Below are positions 10,096 through 18,306 of a DNA stretch of 64,000 nucleotides, one piece after another. Within the stretch, counting starts at the first letter, position 1. Each line of letters starts with the position of its first letter. A model generated the notes under the pieces. That model ran no database searches. It was not told the origin of the DNA and saw only the letters and a program-made list of their open reading frames with translations. The stretch comes from Gracilaria domingensis (Eukaryota > Rhodophyta > Florideophyceae > Gracilariales > Gracilariaceae). Both the position numbers and the translations under genes were made by a program. The stretch spans positions 81,990 through 145,989 of the forward strand of contig VCMS01000203.1 of NCBI GenBank assembly GCA_022539475.1, given 5' to 3'.

Positions 10096-10420
10096 AGCGA
10101 AATCACTGCCGGAAGTGCCGGGGGGTGTGTTTTGGGAGGTCTCCGAAAGGCGCCAGAATGTGGCCAAAAGGTGCCCGCGGGCGGGGGGGTCGGTCGTGTT
10201 AGGGTAGGTACCCTAACACGACCGGACCCCCCCGGCCGCGGGCACGTTTTGGGCGATTTTTTGAAAAATGTGCGATTTTATGCCCGCGGGCCGGGGGGTC
10301 CGGTCGTGTTAGGGTACCTACCCTAACACGACCGACCTTCCCGCCCGCGGGCACGTTCTGGCCACATTCCGGCGCCTTTCCGGGACCTCCCAAAACACGC
10401 CGCCCCGCAGTGATTTCGCT
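10096..10420. repeat. 325-bp nested palindrome able to fold as a T-shaped (three-stem) structure
   Basis: Outer arms (about 10096-10170 and 10355-10420) are complementary, both ending in agcgaaatcactgc when read outside-in. Inside lie two further palindromes: one at about 10171-10244 centred on gttagggtaggtaccctaac, and one at about 10281-10354 centred on gttagggtacctaccctaac. A 36-base AT-richer spacer (10245-10280) lies between them. The G/C-rich stems would make very stable hairpins. It may be a foldback transposon inserted in the promoter, a fused pair of element ends or a regulatory/replicative structure. Confidence 0.8.
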
Positions 10421-10627
10421 ACAACCGGCCGCCGGTACGTTGGCGCCGCTGTCCACGTGTATTGGCGGGAGTAGGCTGTACATGAAAGTGAATGAGTGTA
10501 CTCTTGACTACTATGCAAAGCATTTGAAGAGCACGATTAGAGAGCGCGACCATTGCTCGCGTGAGTCATCATTGCGCGAACTCTACGACTCTAAGGCGTA
10601 CAATCAGCGTGCGAGCGGCCACGGACA

Positions 10628-10716
10628 GGACACGGAGGAGACTGGAAGTGCGCTGGAAGGAGCTTCCGAAAGCGGGGATGCCCAGCGTAAATCGCCATTT
10701 AAAGGCTCGCCTCCGT
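10628..10716 (+). repeat. right arm of 89-bp inverted repeat (promoter module)
   Basis: This is the inverted partner of 9827-9915. Its TTTAAA lies about 77 bp upstream of the ATG at 10780, mirroring the left side. Confidence 0.85.
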
Positions 10717-10779
10717 TCTTGTATCGTCCAGAGCGAGCGTATTGTTGATATACACCTTTCACTGAAATAGCTGTTCAAC

Positions 10780-11664
10780 ATGAAGCCAACTCCTGTTCGA
10801 AGGCGTACGCAAAGCGTGACTCCTCGCACTCGGCGGAGCACTCGATCATTGCAAGGTGGAATGCGGGTTTCTCTGCAGATGGATATTGAGAATAAAGGAA
10901 AGGTGATAGTCGGGGAAGCGTTGTTGCATGGAATTGGAAGTGTTCTACGCCGCGAGTTGAACGGGAAGCAATTGGACCCAGGTCTTGTGGTGGTTTATAA
11001 TATTCTCATCAGTCGAAGCGGTCAGACGTTCTACCCTTACCGGGCGGAGGGCCTGAATCTTCCACAATACATCCAGGATCTCCGGACGGCCGCTTCTTGG
11101 GATGAGAAAATGATAGAACCGGTAGCAGCCAGCATTCCGGCGTCCAAGCGACGAACGGTGAGCGCTATGAGTAAGTTGATGACGCCGACAAGCCGCACGG
11201 AGCCAATTCGAAGTTCATCAACACCGAGAGGTAGCGCATCAGTAGCACCTCCGCGGGCAGGTCCGTCGTTTGTTACGAAGCGGTCTATAGAGACGAGATC
11301 ATCCCCAACTACGAAGCGGACAGGTCAAACAAAGTTTACCTCCGCTACGAAGCCCACTGCGTCGAAAAGGGCATCTCCTGCGATGAATCAGACCGTCGAC
11401 CTAAGGGGAACTTCTGCGTCGAAACAGACGGTTCAGCACGGGACGGCTGTGCAAGAAGAGGAAGATGAGATCATAAAAGGTTCCCTTCCAGACGCGGATG
11501 CGCAATCCGCACAAGGAGCTGGTTCATCTGTACCCCAAACTGCACAAGAAACTGCGGAGCAGCAGAACGATGACGTTGTGCCTCTGTACGCAAGAATAGC
11601 ACGTTCAAGTGTTTCTGGCGAGCGGTCTGGAACACAAGGGACACCTACTCGGAGCAAGACGTAA
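10780..11664 (+). CDS. N-terminal section of the rightward ParB/2OG-oxygenase gene (basic, low complexity)
   Basis: ATG at 10780 starts MKPTPVRRRTQSVTPRTRRS, a very basic nuclear-type N-terminus. A compact stretch of about 90 residues follows (GKVIVGEALLHGIGSVLRRE), then about 160 residues of Ser/Thr/Lys-rich repeats with several TKR/TKP units, and an acidic tail. The frame ends at TAA 11662-11664 but is otherwise open onward in the same frame into the ParB-like section. I see no recognisable enzyme domain here. It is probably the disordered N-terminal arm of a single large protein. Confidence 0.55.
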   Translation: MKPTPVRRRTQSVTPRTRRSTRSLQGGMRVSLQMDIENKGKVIVGEALLHGIGSVLRRELNGKQLDPGLVVVYNILISRSGQTFYPYRAEGLNLPQYIQDLRTAASWDEKMIEPVAASIPASKRRTVSAMSKLMTPTSRTEPIRSSSTPRGSASVAPPRAGPSFVTKRSIETRSSPTTKRTGQTKFTSATKPTASKRASPAMNQTVDLRGTSASKQTVQHGTAVQEEEDEIIKGSLPDADAQSAQGAGSSVPQTAQETAEQQNDDVVPLYARIARSSVSGERSGTQGTPTRSKT

Positions 11665-12474
11665 AGACGAATTCGTCAGAAGGTACCAAAGGTGAACCTC
11701 AATCACTACCGGATGGTTGTTGTTTTTGTTGACATCAATCTGGTGCACACTCCGCCCAATTTACTCCGTGGAGTAAGTAAAAGCCACGTTGAAGCCCTTG
11801 TGAAGAGTATGGAGGAGCGGGGGATATTGCAGTCGATGGGTTCTCCAGTGGTGGCCTTACAAGATGCTACTACGGGAGATAGCGATACTGACAAGGGACG
11901 CCTAACGAAGAAGTGCTTCATTGTAGATGGTTTGCATCGTCTGAAAGCTATACAATATTTGGCAGCGACTGGTGCACCGAAGTGGAAGCGATTAGCCAAG
12001 TTTTGGAGTTGCAATCTGCTGATACGAAGAGATGGGAGGCCCATTCGGATGAAGGAATTGTTATGTGTTGCTTCGTACCTCAATGAGTCGACGAGTACCA
12101 TGCGAAGGATGATGTTTGCAGACAAGATACATTCTATAGTTAGTGTGGTCGCCATTCTAATTGAAGATGTTGAGTGGGTGACGCCGGCAGACGTGGATCC
12201 TGCAGAAGTGACAGAAGTGTTGAAGGAGAGCCAACTGATTGGGACTGTGCAAGAGCGTCAGTATCTGAGATATGCCAATGTCGCCCTGCAACTCATGTCT
12301 CGTGAGGGAATGCTGGCCCATTTCGAGAATATATGTGAGAGTATGAGTGACATAGGTCTCACACATCTGTCCCATACTCCGCTATATGTTTTGGATGCCG
12401 AGGAGTTTTCCTTCATTCTTGATTGTTTTCAGATGTTTCTATTGAAGGGCAAGTCGACGAAGACAAAGCAATGA
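11665..12474 (+). CDS. ParB/Srx-like domain section of the rightward gene
   Basis: The frame is open directly after the TAA at 11662-11664. The first ATG is at 11713. The sequence VFVDINLVHTPPNLLRGVSK, then ALVKSMEERGILQ, then FIVDGLHRLKAIQYL matches the ParB N-terminal (ParB/sulfiredoxin-like) pattern: a beta strand with I...P, a helix with ...L..SI...G..., and the (D)G.HR...A nucleotide-binding box. Phage and bacterial ParB-like domains of this kind are often found with DNA methylases. The rest (about 150 residues) is helical and unassigned. The section ends at TGA 12472-12474, after which the same frame stays open. Confidence 0.6.
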   Translation, partial: RRIRQKVPKVNLNHYRMVVVFVDINLVHTPPNLLRGVSKSHVEALVKSMEERGILQSMGSPVVALQDATTGDSDTDKGRLTKKCFIVDGLHRLKAIQYLAATGAPKWKRLAKFWSCNLLIRRDGRPIRMKELLCVASYLNESTSTMRRMMFADKIHSIVSVVAILIEDVEWVTPADVDPAEVTEVLKESQLIGTVQERQYLRYANVALQLMSREGMLAHFENICESMSDIGLTHLSHTPLYVLDAEEFSFILDCFQMFLLKGKSTKTKQ

Positions 12475-13464
12475 AAAAGCTTTGAGGAGGTTCGAGGTTT
12501 CTTTTATGATAGAGCAGCGTCTTTGTTCCACGCGGCTCGAGCAGTGAGGAATGAACTAAACGAGGAAGAGTCCATGGAAGTGTTCCTGAAACGCGAAGTC
12601 AGTCTTTCTGCTCTATCGAATGAAGATGACGTTGAAGACCCAGACAAAAACGCAGCTGTGTATCAGTTCCTTTTGGGACAAGTTGTGAACTTCAACACAT
12701 TGCCGCGTGTTCGGAGCAGGACGAACTCAATTAGAACTGCCACGACTTCCGTTCAGAATCGATTGCGGACGATGCTCAAAGTAATTCCGCCCCCCGCACC
12801 AGTGAAGCAGTCCGTGACGAAGAGGAGAACTCCCGCTGCTGCTGCTGCAACATCTGCCAGTGAAGAAGGGGAGCCGCGAAGAAGTGCACGAGAACGGGCG
12901 CAGGTGAGTTATAGGGAAATTGAGCACGGCCGAAATCGAGGTGCCATAGAAGTTCTGGATAGCTCTGAAGAAGAACAGCGGGCTCCGCCGAGGAAGAAAC
13001 GGAGAAAGACTTTCACACAACAGATGAGATCTACTCTGAACAGCATGACACCGGATGATCTGATGTCTCAACTAAATGAACATGTGCTGAGAGGAAGGTC
13101 GATGAAGGTTCAGTTCGTGGCATTGGGAGAGGGAGCGAATGCAGAGAACGCAGGCAGTTCTGCATTTGTGGATGACGATGAGCTTCTTTCTGTGACAGTT
13201 CCACGGGTTGTCACCGTCGAGAAAGATGCTGCGCCAGACGATCAGCAAGAGACAGGTGGGGGGTCATTTGATGACGAGTTACCTACAGCTCTTCCGGAAT
13301 CTGAGGAGCACGGACTTGTTCGAGGTGACCCATATGATGGCCCACTGAACCCATCATGGTGCGGGTATGTCAGGCTGAGACCGCAGGAATGGCAAGGGAA
13401 GAACGTAATTGAGCACAAGGACCCCTGGCTCAGAGTCATTCACTTGCCGAAGGGACATAGGTAG
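12475..13464 (+). CDS. linker section of the rightward gene (basic/acidic, probably disordered)
   Basis: The frame is open from the codon after TGA 12472-12474 through to TAG 13462-13464; the first ATG is only at 12572. It starts with a plausible helical stretch (FHAARAVRNELNEEESMEVF). A low-complexity middle has a basic patch (PPRKKRRKTFTQQMRS) that would serve as a nuclear localisation signal, and an acidic tail follows. It ends with a more conserved-looking Trp/Pro-rich stretch (NPSWCGYVRLRPQEW). No known domain. The lack of any other stop in the gaps on either side argues that it is not a free-standing gene. Confidence 0.5.
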   Translation, partial: KSFEEVRGFFYDRAASLFHAARAVRNELNEEESMEVFLKREVSLSALSNEDDVEDPDKNAAVYQFLLGQVVNFNTLPRVRSRTNSIRTATTSVQNRLRTMLKVIPPPAPVKQSVTKRRTPAAAAATSASEEGEPRRSARERAQVSYREIEHGRNRGAIEVLDSSEEEQRAPPRKKRRKTFTQQMRSTLNSMTPDDLMSQLNEHVLRGRSMKVQFVALGEGANAENAGSSAFVDDDELLSVTVPRVVTVEKDAAPDDQQETGGGSFDDELPTALPESEEHGLVRGDPYDGPLNPSWCGYVRLRPQEWQGKNVIEHKDPWLRVIHLPKGHR

Positions 13465-14697
13465 GAGCTGCTAAATGTCTCGAATCTCAGAGATGTACAC
13501 CATCTTGTCTTTTGGCACGCTGCAAGGGCTGAACATCGCCTACGGGCGGAGATATTTGGTATGCAGTATCCTCGTACTCGGCCGACAGGTATGGACGATG
13601 AAGAGTTGCTGTGGGTTGCGGCGAAGGAGCATGACGAATTTGGGCAAATGTGCTTCGCCCGAATGCAAGCTGAGCTAAAGCAGAATGGATATTGCGTGCT
13701 TGATGGCTTTGCGACGGATAATGGTGTCTCTAAATGGGAGGAGTTGGAAAAAGTTCGGGAGTTCGGAGATGTGTCGGGGAAGTTGGTGGACTTCTTCGAG
13801 AATGAGTATGGAGCGATGCCGGATATACGGAAAGGGGAGGAACAGAAGTCGTTTGTTCAAATAATCAACTATGATCAAGGATGGAAGGACGGTAGCGATG
13901 GACTATTTGAGAGGAGAGTGATGTCGACACGTTGGGGTACGGTGGAGAAGCCGAAGGATAATGAGGAGCTCAGGTGGGTTGTAAGGTCGCGTGCTTTACT
14001 TGATGTTCGAATGGGTACAATTGCTGCGGCTTTGGTACTATGGGACAATGAAAGGGAAGCTGTGAAGATGTACACTCCGAAAACTGGTGGTCGATTTCTG
14101 GGGACGACGAGAAAGTGCAAGCGCCAGACGCTGCACACCGACTTCAGTGGTCTGGTTACGAAGGAAACAATGAATACTGGTAACCCCGGATACTTTGTAA
14201 TGGCCTCTGGTAAAGAGGGCTTTCCTCTCTGGGTGAGCGCTGGAAGCCATCAACTGGTGCGGATGAACAACCAACAGTTGCGAGTGATGTCGGAGGTGTA
14301 TCCAGCGAAGAAGATAATCATCCCACCGTACTCTGTATTCGTGGGCCGTGGTGATGTGACACATGCTGGAGCAAGTGGGATGGACAAGGTGAATAGGCCC
14401 GAGTCTATGGATTTGCCGGTTAGATACCACATGTACATGGTACCAGAAGGTTACACACTACCTGATGCTGTTCATCGGGTGCGGGATTTCCGACCTATGT
14501 TTGTCAATGGTGACGAGGAGGAGGAGGCGGAGGATGAACTGTTGTCCGATAAGGAGGGTAGGGCGGTTGACATGGAAGAAGACCAAGTGGTCGTGGAGAT
14601 TGTTGTGGAAGCGGAGGCCGGTAGAACTGAAGTGCTCGAGAGTAGTAGTGATGACGACTTGCCAATAATGAGGCTGCGAGCGCCTCGAAGTGGATGA
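13465..14697 (+). CDS. 2-oxoglutarate/Fe(II) oxygenase-like domain, C-terminal section of the rightward gene
   Basis: The frame is open from the codon after TAG 13462-13464; the first ATG is at 13561. Counting from 13561, metal-ligand-like residues are H192 and D194 (LHTDFSG, codons at 14134 and 14140) and H268 (GRGDVTHAG, codon at 14362), followed by R288 (PVRYHM). This is the HxD...H...R pattern of the double-stranded beta-helix dioxygenases, with an LWVSAGSH stretch as in phytanoyl-CoA-dioxygenase-like members. By context a nucleic-acid or chromatin substrate is possible (AlkB, TET/JBP and JmjC share the fold), but the exact family is not settled by reading. An acidic tail ends in DDDLPIMRLRAPRSG. 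Confidence 0.65.
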   Translation, partial: ELLNVSNLRDVHHLVFWHAARAEHRLRAEIFGMQYPRTRPTGMDDEELLWVAAKEHDEFGQMCFARMQAELKQNGYCVLDGFATDNGVSKWEELEKVREFGDVSGKLVDFFENEYGAMPDIRKGEEQKSFVQIINYDQGWKDGSDGLFERRVMSTRWGTVEKPKDNEELRWVVRSRALLDVRMGTIAAALVLWDNEREAVKMYTPKTGGRFLGTTRKCKRQTLHTDFSGLVTKETMNTGNPGYFVMASGKEGFPLWVSAGSHQLVRMNNQQLRVMSEVYPAKKIIIPPYSVFVGRGDVTHAGASGMDKVNRPESMDLPVRYHMYMVPEGYTLPDAVHRVRDFRPMFVNGDEEEEAEDELLSDKEGRAVDMEEDQVVVEIVVEAEAGRTEVLESSSDDDLPIMRLRAPRSG

Positions 14698-14978
14698 GAA
14701 TGAGATGATTAGTAAATTATGAGTGTCTTGCGAGTATTAAGAGTAGTATACTATTGCAAGGCTATACATATGAACATAGAAAAGGTGCAGCAGGCTGGTA
14801 ATTGAACAAATGTCAAACGTCATTGGTCCAGTTGCGTCTAATTGCAACATGCCACATGCTCGGCATCGTTAACATCATTGGTGGCACCATTCAATTCGCA
14901 ATTGAACATGTAGCGTCCTAACACTTCTGAAACTGCACTTAAGGTTGCTTTTAAGAGAAGTATGAAACTGAGAAGTCT
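14698..14978. other. intergenic, possible right flank of the block
   Basis: AT-richer spacer between the oxygenase-bearing gene and the first HAD gene. I see no gene, and no terminal repeat matching 1-872 could be found by eye. Confidence 0.5.
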
Positions 14979-15872
14979 ATGCAGTTCCTGTCTATGCGGT
15001 ACTTGTGGCAGTATGGTGACTGTATCAGGAAAATGGCAGAGGAACAGAGAGACTTGGCGGAAATTTCACCCAATACCTTGTCTAAGTTCATATATGCCAA
15101 TGGTTACGGTATATTAAGTTCCGTTGATGGAACGTTGAGAAGAGAAGGAGAGTCAATTCCAGAAGAAGTTGTGAAGTGTATGAAGTTCATTGACGAACGT
15201 GTTGGTTTCCGACTTGTCACAGGGGGTGATGTGGGCGACGTGGAGGGGAAAATGGAAGGACTCGGAGACTATGAGTTTGGTTTCTCGGCAAATCATGGAG
15301 CTTTCCTCCGTTTCTCTGACGAGAGGGAAATTAAGGCTGCATTCAATGATCACACCCTTAACCACACTGTTGATGGACTTCTGTTCTTGGCAAGGGATTT
15401 GAATAGGAGGCATGGTATTGTGAATGATGATGAGAAGGGTTTCGTGGAGACCAGAAGTGATAGTGGCCTTCCCAATTTCGTGTACAACAAACTGTGGCAG
15501 TGGAGAGAAGAAGTGGATTCTGCTATTGGGGACCTGTTGCAGAAGATGGATGCATTTGTTATCTATCCCGGCCATAAAAGTTGCGAAATTGTGGACAATC
15601 GATACACAAAAGGAAGCGGAAGAGCAAATCTTGTGGATAATGAACCGAGACTTATTGATACGCATGACGTCGTGACGTTCGGAAGTGCTTTGAGCGACGG
15701 GCCTTTGCATGAGGTAGGCGTGTACGGCGTTCACGTCAAAGAAGATTGTATCCCGGGTGGAGTACACAACCTGTTCGAAAGCGTGGAGGATGTACATTCG
15801 ACAATTATGTTGGTGGCTCTGTTGTACGGCTACGAGGAAAAGCAGCACGATAAAAACCACCATGAATCATAA
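14979..15872 (+). CDS. HAD-superfamily phosphatase-like protein, probably inactive paralogue
   Basis: The 297-residue product aligns along its length with the neighbouring convergent gene (15925-16875), a Cof/sugar-phosphatase-type HAD protein. The key motifs are degraded. The nucleophile motif DxDGT reads SVDGT (residues 48-52, first Asp replaced by Ser). Motif II is VTGGD instead of ATGRD. The metal-binding motif IV region reads GSALSDGPL instead of GNASNDGPL. A phosphoaspartate intermediate could therefore not form in the usual way. Possible starts are 14979 or the methionine at residue 19. A regulatory pseudoenzyme or an early pseudogene are both possible; the long intact frame favours some function. 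Confidence 0.7.
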   Translation: MQFLSMRYLWQYGDCIRKMAEEQRDLAEISPNTLSKFIYANGYGILSSVDGTLRREGESIPEEVVKCMKFIDERVGFRLVTGGDVGDVEGKMEGLGDYEFGFSANHGAFLRFSDEREIKAAFNDHTLNHTVDGLLFLARDLNRRHGIVNDDEKGFVETRSDSGLPNFVYNKLWQWREEVDSAIGDLLQKMDAFVIYPGHKSCEIVDNRYTKGSGRANLVDNEPRLIDTHDVVTFGSALSDGPLHEVGVYGVHVKEDCIPGGVHNLFESVEDVHSTIMLVALLYGYEEKQHDKNHHES

Positions 15873-15924
15873 AAGGGTATTGAGATGTATACGACACTTT
15901 TATTACTGAGATCTCATATCCTAG

Positions 15925-16875
15925 CTAAGTATTACAGGCATCGTAGCACTTGAAACAAATTCCAAGAGCATTTCTAAACCATTGACACTTGCATTTTCTG
16001 TACCCGTACAGTTCTGCCACCCTTCTGATGGTCTCATGCACGTCCTCCACCCCATCCACAAGATATGTTACCGCTGCTGGATGGTCTTCTTCCTTCACAT
16101 GAACTGCCAGGGTTGCCATTTCATATAGAGGGCCATCATTGGAAGCATTCCCGAAAGCAACGATTAAATGTGTGTCGAACTGGGGGTCGTTTTCAACCAA
16201 GGCTAGCGCCCCACTATTTTTCGTGAAACGAATGTCCCCTATGTCACAGTTTTCATCTTGAGGGTACGCAACCAGGTTCGGAAAGGATGTCAACACTTTT
16301 GAAATACAGGAGTTAACTTCTGTTTTCCACTTCGACAGTCCATTGTACGTGAAGCTAGGGAGTCCACTGTCTTTTCTAGTGCTCACAACTGCTTGTTGAC
16401 GCTCTTCGTGAAGTCCGTGCGATTCATTTAAGGAGAGTGCAAGTCTCTCAAGTTCGGCTGCACATCTTTCGTAGCCTTCCCTGTCAAGGTCCTGATCAAT
16501 TTCGGTACCATTGGATAATCTCACCGGTGCGCCTTGGTTTCCAGAGATGCCAAAAGTGTAGCCACCCAGGTGCTCCATGAAACTCTCGGCATCCTCTATA
16601 TCTCGCCCAGTAGCAATTCCGAAACCAACGCGTGCGTTGATGTACTTCATGCATTTGGCTGTTTCGGCAGGAATGTTCTCCCCAGCTCTTTTCAGAGTAC
16701 CGTCAATATCACTAATCACGGCGTAGTCATTTTCGAATATTTCGCTAGCCAGCTGCTGAGGAGTTACCTCTTGGGCTCTAACTTCTGAGTTATACATGTT
16801 TTGAAAGCTTTCGAAAGGGTTCGTTTTGCAAATGGGTGTGGGTATACGAATGAGAAGGATGTGATTGATGTTCAC
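15925..16875 (-). CDS. HAD-superfamily hydrolase (Cof / sugar-phosphatase-like)
   Basis: Motif I is ISDIDGTL (Asp56 nucleophile and Asp58 acid, counting from the ATG at 16875). Motif II is IATGRDI, a Lys candidate lies in FTKNSG, and motif IV is VAFGNASNDGPLYEMA, supplying the Mg2+-binding acid residues. Order and spacing fit the class IIB cap HADs that dephosphorylate small sugar phosphates or nucleotides. The start may instead be Met27 (16797), which removes a short hydrophobic leader. The C-terminus has a Cys-rich tail (CKCQW and CFKCYDAC). It lies tail-to-tail with its paralogue, 52 bp apart, so the pair arose by inverted duplication. Confidence 0.8.
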   Translation of the reverse strand: MNINHILLIRIPTPICKTNPFESFQNMYNSEVRAQEVTPQQLASEIFENDYAVISDIDGTLKRAGENIPAETAKCMKYINARVGFGIATGRDIEDAESFMEHLGGYTFGISGNQGAPVRLSNGTEIDQDLDREGYERCAAELERLALSLNESHGLHEERQQAVVSTRKDSGLPSFTYNGLSKWKTEVNSCISKVLTSFPNLVAYPQDENCDIGDIRFTKNSGALALVENDPQFDTHLIVAFGNASNDGPLYEMATLAVHVKEEDHPAAVTYLVDGVEDVHETIRRVAELYGYRKCKCQWFRNALGICFKCYDACNT

Positions 16876-17421
16876 AAGGTGTTTTGTAGTATAAAAATAG
16901 TCTAAGAACGACCATATACGAGTATTGTAGCACTGTTTTAAAACTTTACTACGACGAGAAGCTTTTGCATCGATTTGCAGTAAACAAAGGATGATTTAGT
17001 CATAAATTATATGTACGGGTTCAAGTGGGTAAAGAAAACTATGAATACTATAACATGAGCTTAGAAATCAAGATCAGTAAAACAACCTCCATTAAGGGTT
17101 GAAACCCATAAAAGGTTTACCTTACTTTGTACGGGTGCCCCAAGTATTGCAAAGGCTTAGTTCTTCAGAAATATCACAATTTTGTACTTGTTTCCTTACT
17201 AGTATCGTGCACTTTAATGATGTGGAATGACCTTTTCCATCTAGCAAAAACTTAGCCCGGTATTAGTGATAAGGGATGTAGGATGTAAAGGGGCATGTTT
17301 GAACCACAGAAGGACGAACAATATAAGTAATGTAATAGGAACAGGTCATTTCGATAAAGTAACTTTTATGTTTAACTATCTCTAAAAGGTTTACAACACC
17401 GAAACGTCATGTGTTCTAACC
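16876..17421. other. intergenic, nothing recognised
   Basis: AT-rich spacer between two leftward genes. I see no gene or repeat that I can support. Confidence 0.5.
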
Positions 17422-18306
17422 TCAAAGCTGGGGGAATGGGGATGGGGATAACTTTTCCTTAACAACGTTGACGTAGTTTGTATGAAAAGGAGCGGGGTCA
17501 CCGCCTACGATGTTTCTTTCATGACGGGAAAAGTCGTAGAAGTACGCGTTCCTAAACTGAGAGTTGGAGAAAGAAGTAGGGAAGCCAACGAGAGTTTTCC
17601 CATATGCAAGAAGTCGCCCAACGGCCTCTTCCAGGTTGAAAGTAGTACCTGTCTTAAGCGAAACTATCTTCAACAGCTCTTTCATTATTGTGAGCACAAC
17701 CGTACTGGACTCCGTAGCGACTACGTCCATAGGAATGAAACCTTTTGAGGCCCCGACGATGCTGAACGCTGATAGCCACACGAGCTTCTCATAATAGCTT
17801 ACGAGAAATTTGTCTTCGTCGACAACCCCGCAAGCGAGACCCATAGACCTAAACCTGTCTGCAACGTTGGAGGCCCACTTTCCTGTTGCGACAGTGAGAC
17901 CATCCGGACTTTGGGGAGTGACACCATCCTGCGGAGCTGTGTTTTTTGAGAGGACACCAACGTATAGGACAACTTTTGAACATTTGTCCACACCGAGCTT
18001 CGAAACCAATGGTATGATGTCTCCATTCTGGAAGAAAACGAGATTCTCTCTGAGCGAATAAGGGCAAGCCTTAATTACGGTCTCCAGGGTGTTCGTTCTT
18101 TCACAAACTAGTATCGGTACCTCAGAAAGATGAGAGGTAGCAGCCATGCTGCAGAATTCGTGTGCGGAAATGACCATATCTTCTTCGTTCGCCAGCATGG
18201 TACCTATACGCCCCCTTCCAACAATAACGGCACGAGTCTTTCGGGCGGGAGATGAGGCCTGAGGGTCGTCAGAGTATCTGGGACTCGGAGGTGGAGTCGG
18301 AGGCAT
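17422..18306 (-). CDS. ketopantoate reductase-like (ApbA/PanE-type) Rossmann-fold protein
   Basis: The 294-residue protein has a Pro/Ser-rich start, then a strand-glycine loop AVIVGRGRIGTMLA (about residues 25-38) typical of NAD(P)-binding Rossmann folds. Further on come FFQNGDIIPLVSKLG, recalling the NG.....L motif of ketopantoate reductases, and EKLVWLSAFSIVGAS, recalling the Lys-containing helix of the C-terminal all-alpha domain. A dehydrogenase/reductase role is likely; the substrate is unknown and the residue after the glycine loop does not settle NADH versus NADPH. No organelle-targeting or membrane segment is evident. Confidence 0.6.
   Translation of the reverse strand: MPPTPPPSPRYSDDPQASSPARKTRAVIVGRGRIGTMLANEEDMVISAHEFCSMAATSHLSEVPILVCERTNTLETVIKACPYSLRENLVFFQNGDIIPLVSKLGVDKCSKVVLYVGVLSKNTAPQDGVTPQSPDGLTVATGKWASNVADRFRSMGLACGVVDEDKFLVSYYEKLVWLSAFSIVGASKGFIPMDVVATESSTVVLTIMKELLKIVSLKTGTTFNLEEAVGRLLAYGKTLVGFPTSFSNSQFRNAYFYDFSRHERNIVGGDPAPFHTNYVNVVKEKLSPSPFPQL

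Larger units (their letters stand above)
9770..10779. promoter_or_regulatory. divergent (bidirectional) promoter region with concentric inverted repeats
   Basis: This 1,010-bp gap separates the leftward gene starting at 9769 and the rightward gene starting at 10780. It contains two 89-bp arms in inverted orientation (9827-9915 and 10628-10716) and a nested palindrome at its centre (10096-10420). Each outer arm carries a TTTAAA box about 70-77 bp upstream of the respective ATG, a plausible TATA-like element for each direction. The symmetry implies the two genes share one promoter module and are co-expressed; this is inference. Confidence 0.65.

Noticed and set aside
9681-10106. 141-codon minus-strand frame over the promoter arm
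   Set aside because: It overlaps the start of the leftward gene and the inverted repeat arm. Composition follows the palindrome and there is no domain.
10191-10340. TTAGGG-like units suggesting telomeric repeats
   Set aside because: Only single copies occur, each inside a palindrome. There is no tandem array, so no telomere can be claimed.
9976-10483. overlapping frames sharing RVGTLTRPDPP-type text on both strands
   Set aside because: The similarity is produced by the nested palindrome at 10096-10420, not by real proteins.
10780-14697. programmed stop-codon readthrough or an altered genetic code
   Set aside because: All three stop codons occur as interruptions and all three also end other genes in the window, so code reassignment is excluded. 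Readthrough signals were not seen.
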